Source: UBA1563 sp041671545 (GTDB lineage: Bacteria; Bacteroidota; Ignavibacteria; Ignavibacteriales; Ignavibacteriaceae). Taken from it: a stretch of 64,000 bases of DNA. Position numbers and translations under genes: made by a program. Below the pieces are notes generated by a model. The model was not told the origin of the DNA. It saw only the letters and a list, made by a program, of their open reading frames with translations, and ran no database searches. Below are positions 9,096 through 16,288 of this stretch, piece after piece (the first letter of the stretch is position 1; each line of letters begins with the position of its first letter). The stretch is taken from the NCBI GenBank assembly GCA_041671545.1, contig JBAZBI010000006.1, positions 1-64,000 on the forward strand, read 5' to 3'.

Positions 9096-9727
9096 TGAGG
9101 TTTCTATTAAAATTTTGTTCTCAAACTTAGCACTATTTAAAAAGAATGTCAAAAAAAAATTCAATTGAGGGGAACTTTTTTTCAAAAAAAATGATTTGTA
9201 GGGATTTTGTTTTTAAAATTTATTTCTTAAGTTAAAATCGGGAACGGGAAGATTTTCTTTTATGGGTCCCTTTTCTGATTTCATCATAAAAAAAATTTTA
9301 GGCGGTATTTTATTATGGAAAAAGTAACGGTTAAGCATCGGGTTCAAAATCATTTTCAACTAAACATAGATTTGTTTAGCATCTCACTTCAAATCAATTC
9401 GGCTTCGAATAAGTATATCTAACTAAAGGGTTAACTGTGTACTGTTGTTAGATCATACTGTCGGGCAGTTAATCCTATATCCATTTCTAAAATTACTACG
9501 CGGTATTCCGCAGTTCCATCCGGTAAAGAAAAAATAATAGATGTTACCGGAAAGCATGTTTTTCAATTATGTTTTATGGAGTGACTCATTAAGTCACCGC
9601 TTCATGAATTAGAAACGTAATTAGTCAACAAAGAGAAATCAAGAAACAGTTCTGAAACGTAATTCCAGTGTTCTTTGACATTACGATCCCCGGTAGTGGA
9701 GTTAAAATGTGAAAATGACCGCTCACA
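9096..9727. other. intergenic region upstream of the complex I operon
   Basis: About 630 bases lie between nuoA and the heptad array. It should contain the nuo promoter and 5' leader, but no convincing promoter, riboswitch or tRNA was recognised. On the plus strand there are short open stretches (9315-9425, about 36 codons; 9437-9583, about 48 codons) that lack a good start or ribosome binding site. The second reads like ordinary protein (SAVPSGKEKIIDVTGKHV) and may be a decayed gene remnant. Confidence 0.4.
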
Positions 9728-10267
9728 CTAAAAATATGAATACTCGCATTTATGCAAACGAGTAGTACAGAGAAAAAACGAAAACTTGCAGTTGCTCAAT
9801 CTGCCCTTAAAGCAATTTGAAGAGAGTTCACTTTTGCTCGAGATTGAGTAAAACGGAATCAGAGAGTAATAACATTGGTTCAGAGCCATCTTGCGGCGAT
9901 TAAGAGAGATCTTGCAGCGATTCGGAGAGATCTTGCATTGATTCAGAGAGATCTTGCATTGATTCAGAGACATCTCACATTGGTTCAGAAGATGCTTGCA
10001 CTCATTCAGGCGATGCTGACAGTTGTTCAAGATCACCTCGCTGTCATTCAGAGCATGCTTGCAGCAATTCAGAGAGAGGTTGCAGTGATTCAGAGCAATC
10101 TCGCAGTTGTTCAGAATCACGTTACACTCATTCAGAGGATGCTGACACTGATTCAGAGAAGTGTTACAGTGATTCGACGCACACTTACACTTGTTCAGAA
10201 TCACCTCGCACTCATTCAAACGATGCTCGCAGTGATTCAGAGAGATGTTAAAGCTGTTCGAAGTCAC
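9728..10267 (-). CDS. candidate Cys-rich heptad-repeat protein (LNxCxxx)n
   Basis: The minus strand is open for about 180 codons from a GTG at 10267. Eighteen consecutive heptads of the form L-N-x-C-x-x-x are encoded, then more degenerate copies to the end. The opposite strand is open in the same codon register, so the coding strand must be argued. At the two best-conserved positions, Asn (AAT/AAC) and Cys (TGC/TGT), the differences between copies fall on the wobble base of this strand. On the plus strand the same changes alter Ile/Val and Ala/Thr. That favours this strand. No ribosome binding site or ATG is seen, so the frame could also be a non-coding minisatellite. No function is proposed. 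Confidence 0.35.
   Translation of the reverse strand: MTSNSFNISLNHCEHRLNECEVILNKCKCASNHCNTSLNQCQHPLNECNVILNNCEIALNHCNLSLNCCKHALNDSEVILNNCQHRLNECKHLLNQCEMSLNQCKISLNQCKISPNRCKISLNRRKMALNQCYYSLIPFYSISSKSELSSNCFKGRLSNCKFSFFLCTTRLHKCEYSYF
9875..10262. repeat. 21-bp tandem repeat array, about 18 copies
   Basis: The array has a strict 21-bp period with a consensus close to CTTGCANTSATTCAGAGAGAT. Copies diverge but keep length, and no indel breaks the register. The plus strand is also open from TTG 9875 to 10294, as heptads of the type LALIQRD (Leu and Ile at coiled-coil a/d spacing). There are no unique spacers, so this is not a CRISPR array. It lies directly upstream of the helical orphan gene at 10389. 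Confidence 0.85.
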
Positions 10268-10326
10268 GTTACAATGAGTTTTTTGTCCATTTAGTTCGAT
10301 TTTAAGCTAAAAAGAGGCATTCATGT

Positions 10327-10354
10327 GTAGAGCCATGCCATGGCATGGCTCTAC
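10327..10354. repeat. 28-bp perfect palindrome, dispersed family
   Basis: The left half is GTAGAGCCATGCCA and the right half is its exact reverse complement. Close relatives occur at 30132-30159, 31360-31387 and 63781-63808, with a shortened form at 36011-36032. It sits between the 21-bp array and the gene at 10389, upstream of that gene's ribosome binding site. In RNA it would form a strong hairpin. Confidence 0.9.
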
Positions 10355-10388
10355 AAAATCAATCAATAACAACAAAAGGAGTTCTGGT

Positions 10389-11084
10389 ATGAATACGCGT
10401 GAAAAAAACAAACAAGAAATGCTCGGTACTGTTTCCGGATTCTATGATGAATATAAGAATTCGTTTACGGGACTAACCGGTCTGATTACGGCATTTACGG
10501 ATGTCATTTCGATTAAAAAGGAGATCGAATTGAATGAAAAGATCGTAAATGAAGGAACAAAGGGGAAAGTGGTTTCCCGTGATGACTCTCAGGGCAGTCT
10601 GATTACATTGGCGCTTACTTTCGCCGGTGCGCTTTATGGTTATGCAGCTTCTAAAAATGATCTCGAATTATTAACGTTTGCCGACATCAGCAGCAGTACC
10701 TTTACAAGAATGAGGATTGCTGAGATTCCGCTGAGGGTGGAGGATATTATTGATAAGGTTGATGAGTTTGGCGAAGCTCTTGTACCCTTTGGTGTAACTG
10801 CGGAACAGCGGACTGCCGGCAGAGCAGTACTTGATGATTACTTCAAAAAATTTGGTAGTGTTAACAGCGGTAAAGGGAGTAAAAAATCTGCATCCGAAAG
10901 CAGTAAAAAACTCCTTACTAAAGTGGATGGGAAACTAAAGGTGCTTGATAAGTTGATGTTCAAGTTCAGCACAAGTGATACCGACTTGTACTCTAAATAT
11001 GAAACGGCGCGAATGATCTATGATAAAGGAGGCAGCCGCAACGGAGGAAGCGATACACCGCCGCCACCGGAAGAACCGAAATAA
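10389..11084 (+). CDS. hypothetical helical protein, 231 aa
   Basis: I do not recognise a named family. The ATG at 10389 is chosen because AAAGGAG lies 7 bases upstream and the in-frame extension only translates the palindrome. The N-terminal about 60 residues are amphipathic helix. A hydrophobic stretch (SLITLALTFAGALYGYAAS, around residues 60-80) could be one membrane helix or a buried helix. The C-terminal half is Lys/Ser-rich and then helical (KLKVLDKLMFKFSTSDTDLY), ending in a Pro tail PPPPEEPK. Strong ribosome binding site and base composition resemble the 21.1-25.5 kb genes rather than the AT-rich genes that follow. It may belong with them. Confidence 0.8.
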   Translation: MNTREKNKQEMLGTVSGFYDEYKNSFTGLTGLITAFTDVISIKKEIELNEKIVNEGTKGKVVSRDDSQGSLITLALTFAGALYGYAASKNDLELLTFADISSSTFTRMRIAEIPLRVEDIIDKVDEFGEALVPFGVTAEQRTAGRAVLDDYFKKFGSVNSGKGSKKSASESSKKLLTKVDGKLKVLDKLMFKFSTSDTDLYSKYETARMIYDKGGSRNGGSDTPPPPEEPK

Positions 11085-11345
11085 TTGTACGGAAATAATC
11101 GTCGTGACAGCGCACTCCCACGCCGCGATGAATAGCAGCGATACCATAAACGGTATCGCTGTTCGTAAAAATCATCGTAAATGATGATGTAATATCCGTA
11201 CGTCGAATTTCCGATTCCACCGTGTTGTAAAAGCGGAACGTGTTTATTTGAAAAAGCAAATTTAGTCGAAACAGAATTTCGACTTACGAGTGCATTGACG
11301 GAACAGAGTTTCGACTAACGAAAGCACATAGTGCTGATAATACGT
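11085..11345. repeat. composite dispersed repeat, copy 1
   Basis: Downstream of the orphan gene lies a composite. First comes a small hairpin, AGCGATACC-ATAAAC-GGTATCGCT (about 11130-11155). This is followed by a CGTCGAATTTCCGATTC element, then by GTCGAAACAGAATTTCGAC (11249-11267) and a third related unit near 11300-11325. The same order of parts recurs at 25460-25645, and the TCGAAAC units alone recur at 30430-30510 and 31441-31545. It has no coding potential. Confidence 0.8.
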
Positions 11346-11517
11346 TGTTTATTGGGAGTTACTTGCCGGAACGGTGTTTAAAGGTATGGCTTGATAATTT
11401 ACGCAAAGTTACTGATGAATTACATGTATGCGAATATAATAACATTTTAGCTTATTGACTTTACGCACCTAATTTTGTACCTTATTTGCATAGAATCGAA
11501 AGGGTTGAAATATATAG

Positions 11518-11715
11518 ACAATTACTGATAATGCTAGTGCAAAAACAATTGAAAATATATTACACCTAATAGAAATACGCGCAAATAGAGTGGCAAGCGC
11601 ACTTGGAATTAAGAAAGAAAATGTGAAAAAGGAAATTGATAAAAAATTATTAGTGGATGTTTCGGTTGTGATTGGAAAGGATTATTACTTATTGAGAGTT
11701 ATGTATGAAAAATAA
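11518..11715 (+). pseudogene. short protein remnant, possible HTH fragment
   Basis: This 65-codon open stretch has no start codon; it follows a stop directly. It reads like real protein: IENILHLIEIRANRVASALG, then IKKENVKKEIDKKLLVDVSV, ending in LLRVMYEK. The middle resembles a helix-turn-helix (RVASALGIKKENVKKEI), but this is only pattern-based. A TTG about a dozen bases upstream is in another frame, so a frameshift may have separated start and body. It sits 20 bases before the WG-repeat gene, so it could be a decayed regulator of that gene. Confidence 0.35.
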
Positions 11716-11735
11716 TTTCGCTATTGGGGCCTGAT

Positions 11736-12773
11736 ATGAGAAGGTTATTCGTACTTTTTAACTTTACTATTCTAATTGTTTATGGTGCTTTTTTCTCAGT
11801 TCTTAAATCAGAAATAAATATGAATAATATAAATGAGATTTTTGCCAGTGTCAAAATAAATGGCAAATGGGGATTCATAGATAAAAACGGAAAAATAGTA
11901 ATTGAACCAATATTTGAATTCGCTGATCAATTCAATGAAGGTCTCGCCTGTGTAAAAATAAATGGGAAGTGTGGATACATTGATGAAAAAGGAAAATTTA
12001 TCATAGAGCCGACTTATGAAAATGGTCTTAACTTTAATGAAGACATTGCAAGAGTGAAGTTAAATGGGAAATATGGATTTATAAATAAAACAGGAAAGTT
12101 TGTAATTGAACCCCAATATGATGTTGCTTTGTCTTTTATTCAAGGTTATGCAATGGTTAATATAAAAAATGATGTTAGATTTATTGACAAAGCTGGAAAA
12201 CGTATTAATAAAATAAAATTATACTCTGCGTGGAGATTTAGTGAAGGATTAGCGAGAGTTAGTATAGAAAATGGTAAATGGGGTTATATCGATAAAACTG
12301 GAAATTTTGTGATAGAACCCAAATACAATAATGCATTAAACTTTACTGAAGGCCTAGCTGGTGTTTTAATTGGTGATAAATACGGATTTGTTAATCCTTC
12401 TGGTGAAGTTATAATTCAACCACAGTATGGAAATATTGGGGGATTTCATTTGGGATTAGCAAGAGTTGGGATTTATGGTAAGTGGGGTTTTGTTGACAAA
12501 ACAGGTAAGCTAATAATTGAATTAAAATTTAACAATGCTTATGATTTTAGTGAAGATTTGGCATGTGTTGAAATAAACGGGAAATGGGGTTTCATTGACC
12601 GTTCAGGAAAGGTAGTGATTCAACCAATATATAATTCGGTTCGGAGTTTCAATAAGGGATTAGCGGCTGTTCAAATATCTAGGAAGTATGGATTCATTAA
12701 TAAAAAAGGGGAAATTGTTATTGAAGCTAAATTTGATGACGAGATAAGTTACGCAGCACCAGGAATAAATTAG
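11736..12773 (+). CDS. WG-repeat protein with signal peptide, 345 aa
   Basis: An N-terminal hydrophobic segment (residues 1-25) suggests export or anchoring. The rest is nine tandem repeats of about 34 residues of the WG type, each like NGKWGFIDKTGKFVIEP followed by a FxxGLAxV closing segment. Repeat 4 (around residues 145-175) has lost the WG pair and the I-E-P motif. WG repeats form beta-rich, often extracellular binding scaffolds in bacteria; the ligand is unknown. I start at ATG 11736 because GGGG lies just upstream and the signal peptide begins there. An in-frame TTG lies four codons earlier. It is the first gene of a very AT-rich plus-strand series. Confidence 0.9.
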   Translation: MRRLFVLFNFTILIVYGAFFSVLKSEINMNNINEIFASVKINGKWGFIDKNGKIVIEPIFEFADQFNEGLACVKINGKCGYIDEKGKFIIEPTYENGLNFNEDIARVKLNGKYGFINKTGKFVIEPQYDVALSFIQGYAMVNIKNDVRFIDKAGKRINKIKLYSAWRFSEGLARVSIENGKWGYIDKTGNFVIEPKYNNALNFTEGLAGVLIGDKYGFVNPSGEVIIQPQYGNIGGFHLGLARVGIYGKWGFVDKTGKLIIELKFNNAYDFSEDLACVEINGKWGFIDRSGKVVIQPIYNSVRSFNKGLAAVQISRKYGFINKKGEIVIEAKFDDEISYAAPGIN

Positions 12774-12892
12774 TTTCTATTATTAAAAAATAAATTAATA
12801 CAAAATGCTTAATCATTGGATTAAATCTAAATTAATAGTTAATAATATCATTTTACAATTTTTTTATTCTTCAAAAATGCTATAGAGGAAAT

Positions 12893-13525
12893 ATGGAAAA
12901 AGTGAAAGAAAACATTTCTATATGGGATTTGGGATTAAATTCTATGTATTGTGAATCTTCCAGAATTTATTCCCTTCTAAATTCAAGAAAATTTTCTAAG
13001 CTGATTTTTATTCCAATAGTCAGCTTTGCTTTGTCATTTGCACAGGTTTTAAGCGACAATTATATTCCATGGTGGAGCGGTTCAATTGTGGGTTTAATTT
13101 TCGGAGGGTTATTTGGCTGGCTCGGTGTGTGGATATTAGCTAGAATATTTTACGTACTTTTTTGGTTCAGCAGAAAAGACATAGACAAAGAAATATTCTG
13201 GAATATATTTTATCTATCTTTTTCTCCATTACTATTTTTTTCATTAACCGGGTTATTTCTTCTATTAGGAGGCAAATATTTAGAAGTAAGCTGGTATTCC
13301 GGTTCTCCCTTCATGATTCTTGGACTTCTCTGGAGCGGATTTAATTTTGGTAGATCGCTAAATACTGAAGGCAAAATCTATTTTTCTTCAGTAGTGTTAT
13401 CAATAATCTATCTTGTAACTTTTCTTCTGTTAGTATCTTACATTTTCCCGATTGCCATTAAACAAATTAATGAATTGATTACTTCAATTAGTTTCTTACA
13501 AAATAAAATTATAATAAATATGTGA
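12893..13525 (+). CDS. hypothetical membrane protein, 210 aa (Yip1-like topology)
   Basis: No firm family is recognised. A soluble N-terminus of about 35 residues is followed by five hydrophobic segments (about residues 38-55, 62-88, 105-125, 135-150, 160-185). A polytopic protein in the inner membrane is likely. The layout resembles Yip1-domain proteins, but I see no diagnostic motif. GAGGA precedes the ATG. Its stop overlaps the region of the next gene's start (ATG TGA, with an alternative GTG start), so it is probably co-transcribed with the thioester-domain protein. Confidence 0.75.
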   Translation: MEKVKENISIWDLGLNSMYCESSRIYSLLNSRKFSKLIFIPIVSFALSFAQVLSDNYIPWWSGSIVGLIFGGLFGWLGVWILARIFYVLFWFSRKDIDKEIFWNIFYLSFSPLLFFSLTGLFLLLGGKYLEVSWYSGSPFMILGLLWSGFNFGRSLNTEGKIYFSSVVLSIIYLVTFLLLVSYIFPIAIKQINELITSISFLQNKIIINM

Positions 13526-13530
13526 TCGAG

Positions 13531-15699
13531 ATGAAAAAGATAATGCTATATTCTTTGTTCTCAGTCTTAGCTGCGGCTTCTTGGTTAGGTTCACATTATA
13601 TAGATTCTCTTAATAAGCCTGCCCAAGTGAAAAGTGTTACAGTTAATCAAGTTAAAAAAAGTGAATGTATTGACAGACTATTCAATAATGTTAAACCTCT
13701 TTTATATAAAGCAGATTGTGATAGTCATACCTTCTACTTTCCAACTCATTGGTGGCTACAATATAGAAATGCTTGTAATGGACAGGTCCACCCTCTAATG
13801 GTTTTTGATGGATTGCAAAACTACGAATTCAGAAAGAACCTTTGGAAAAATCATATCTTACTTTTAACCTCGACCTTTTTAGGTCTTGAATCATCTACTT
13901 TTGGAGGTGCAGCTGATAGTTGGATACAAATAGGTAAAAGTGCTTTGATCGGACTGGATATTGCGAATGTTGGAATTGATGCTATATCTGAAAATAATAT
14001 TAGAATAAAAGTATTAAGAGAACCAATAGGAAGAATAATTCGTCCCTTAATATTTAACAATAAATATGCGACATTTAAAAACTCATTTGAAAGACTAAGT
14101 AATGTCATTAATAAAATATCCACCCTTGCTGATGGTGTTGAATTATTTCAAAAAAATGGCATCCGTATATTAAATGATGAATCTATAATTGAAATACCTA
14201 TCGATATAGCAAATAAACTATACTTGTTCAGTTGTTTTAGTGAATTCGAGTTACAAACAAGTGACTTTCTTTCTTCGCAACTTAATATTGATAATGCACT
14301 CGTGGATGCAGCAAATGAAATTAAGGTTCAATCAGATGAAGAATTACTTAAGAATTTTATCGAATTATTGAGCAAAGACGAAATAACAAAATTTATTTCC
14401 AATACAATAGATAACGCAAAATTTCTTGGAGGAATCTTAAATATTTTTTCACATTCACCCTTTTTGGGTGGAACATTAGTATTTCTACAAAGCGCTTGCT
14501 GGGGATGGGATATGTGGACAAATATTGCGCAGAAAGGTTATGCATTTCAATTATATCAAGCATGTACAGGTTATACGATGGCAGGAGAAGTTGTGGATAA
14601 TGATATTTTTAGTTCTTTAATACGAGCATTGTCTTTGATAATTGCAGATAAATCAATCTATAGTCATTTCGAAGGAAATTTTGTTAATCTATTTGTCAAC
14701 TTGAAATTACCCGATCCTATTAGCACAGGCTGGCATGATGTTTTATTTAATGATTCCAGGAATCAAGAACTTAATTATTTAATAAACGGTTATAAACTTG
14801 GTGTAGATTACTGTATTGGAAATATTAATGGAAGGGTGATTAATATTGATAAGAATCCTATTCCAGATGCTCAAGTTTCTCTAATCAGAGTTGATAAAAT
14901 AACAAAAGTTACTTACAACAATTCAGGGATGTACCAATTAGATCCAAATAATATATTATATGCTTCAACTGATCTTCAAGGCAATTTTATATATAAAATT
15001 ATGGAAGACGGCGATTATACAATTCGAGTATCAAAGCAAGGATATTGCACTGAAAATATGAAAATAACAATAAATCAGGGCAAACCATTAATTAATAATG
15101 AAGAACATGATATAATTATTACACTCCGTACACCAAATATAATCCCATCTGGAACACTTAATACAAAGTATTTTGCACAAGGATTAACTGTGATTGCTGA
15201 CTTAACAAATGATGGTTGTAAAGATAATATTGATTCTCTCGGGGATGGAACTACATTCAGACCTAAGAATCCTTATCAACAAAATATCGTTTTATCAAAA
15301 GGATATAAACTTTATGCATTTGCAAATAGTACAACACGTTATTCCTTGCCTGGGTATTGCATTTCAAGATATAAAAGTGGTCCATCAAGCGAACTAGCTT
15401 TAGATAAATCATTAAATAAAAAAGAATATGAAACAGTATTAAAGACGGCAGAGCAGAATAATTGGAATAATACTAAGCATGGTGATGTTCAAAGTGCATT
15501 GTGGTATTTTAGCGATGGAATTGGAATATCCAAAGGAACAATTGCAGATAGTCTTGTGAAAATTGCATCAGAAGCATCGGGGAAGAAACAAGTTTACGGT
15601 TATAAAATTGATACGCCCCCATCTCTTGGCTCTTTGCTCTGTACTTTGTTAACAACATTTCCGCTTTATTTGATTTCAAGAAAATTTATTAAAGTATAA
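13531..15699 (+). CDS. large surface protein with carboxypeptidase-regulatory-like and thioester (TQXA-like) domains
   Basis: This 722-residue protein starts with an N-terminal hydrophobic segment, followed by about 400 residues that I do not recognise. Next is a carboxypeptidase-regulatory-like beta-sandwich at about residues 430-530 (NGRVINIDKNPIPDAQVSL, then DLQGNFIYKIMEDGDYTIRV). A C-terminal block matches the thioester-domain pattern. SLPGYCIS carries Cys610 and DVQSALWYFSDG carries Gln654, the pair that forms a Cys-Gln thioester in TQXA adhesins. The last about 27 residues are a hydrophobic anchor with a basic tail (PLYLISRKFIKV). The overall plan is that of a surface adhesin. Thioester assignment is by motif only. 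GTG at 13522 is an alternative start. Confidence 0.75.
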   Translation: MKKIMLYSLFSVLAAASWLGSHYIDSLNKPAQVKSVTVNQVKKSECIDRLFNNVKPLLYKADCDSHTFYFPTHWWLQYRNACNGQVHPLMVFDGLQNYEFRKNLWKNHILLLTSTFLGLESSTFGGAADSWIQIGKSALIGLDIANVGIDAISENNIRIKVLREPIGRIIRPLIFNNKYATFKNSFERLSNVINKISTLADGVELFQKNGIRILNDESIIEIPIDIANKLYLFSCFSEFELQTSDFLSSQLNIDNALVDAANEIKVQSDEELLKNFIELLSKDEITKFISNTIDNAKFLGGILNIFSHSPFLGGTLVFLQSACWGWDMWTNIAQKGYAFQLYQACTGYTMAGEVVDNDIFSSLIRALSLIIADKSIYSHFEGNFVNLFVNLKLPDPISTGWHDVLFNDSRNQELNYLINGYKLGVDYCIGNINGRVINIDKNPIPDAQVSLIRVDKITKVTYNNSGMYQLDPNNILYASTDLQGNFIYKIMEDGDYTIRVSKQGYCTENMKITINQGKPLINNEEHDIIITLRTPNIIPSGTLNTKYFAQGLTVIADLTNDGCKDNIDSLGDGTTFRPKNPYQQNIVLSKGYKLYAFANSTTRYSLPGYCISRYKSGPSSELALDKSLNKKEYETVLKTAEQNNWNNTKHGDVQSALWYFSDGIGISKGTIADSLVKIASEASGKKQVYGYKIDTPPSLGSLLCTLLTTFPLYLISRKFIKV

Positions 15700-15727
15700 A
15701 TACTCAATTAAAAAATAGGAGAATAAT

Positions 15728-16165
15728 ATGGAAAAGGAATTAATGAAAAAGCATTTAATTCAAATAATAATTCTTATAGCTGCGTATTATATCATCCCGC
15801 CACTCGTTGCAGATTTCATAGGTGTTTCTGATGATTTAACAATGCATATTCCCTTAATAGTGGGGGCACTCATCGGTGGACTTATCATCTATAAGTTATT
15901 AGAACTAAAAGTCCCGATTGAAGAAAAGATAAAAGAAGTTGTGAACAAACTTGCCAAGGAAAAATTAAGTAATGAAAATCTTAGTAAGATAACGAATGGA
16001 ATTTTGATGCTTTTATATGTAATTGTAATCTCTTTAGTGGCATTACCGATAATTGGTGTGTTCGTTAGTATTAAATTGTTAACATTAGTCAAAGTCGCAA
16101 TTGTTATATACTGTCTTTATCAGATTTATCAAATTTGGGATTGTTTTAGTGTAAAAAAAACATGA
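15728..16165 (+). CDS. hypothetical small membrane protein, 145 aa
   Basis: I do not recognise this protein. It has hydrophobic segments at about residues 10-30, 40-58, 93-118 and 120-135, with a Lys/Glu-rich amphipathic stretch between them (PIEEKIKEVVNKLAKEK). AGGAG lies 6 bases before the ATG. It follows the thioester-domain gene by 28 bases on the same strand, so it is likely part of the same unit. An accessory role for the adhesin-like protein can only be guessed from position. Confidence 0.7.
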   Translation: MEKELMKKHLIQIIILIAAYYIIPPLVADFIGVSDDLTMHIPLIVGALIGGLIIYKLLELKVPIEEKIKEVVNKLAKEKLSNENLSKITNGILMLLYVIVISLVALPIIGVFVSIKLLTLVKVAIVIYCLYQIYQIWDCFSVKKT

Positions 16166-16288
16166 ACTATTGCAAATAGAATATCAGTACTATTAAATTA
16201 TTTATTTGTTGACAAAAAACTCTATTGAGAGTTTTACAATATCATAAATGAATATATACCTTTTCATAAAATTTAATTTAGGTGACTT

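Noticed and set aside
9320..9360. Possible tRNA T-arm (GGGTTCAAAATC)
   Set aside because: The loop has one base too many, and no matching acceptor, D or anticodon arm can be folded around it.
9875..10262. Regular array that could be taken for a CRISPR
   Set aside because: The 21-bp units follow each other without unique spacers, keep codon register, and no cas gene is near.
9875..10294. Plus-strand coiled-coil protein (LALIQRD heptads) as the real gene
   Set aside because: Not fully excluded, but substitutions fall on non-synonymous plus-strand positions while its wobble bases are fixed, and the start would be a TTG without a ribosome binding site.
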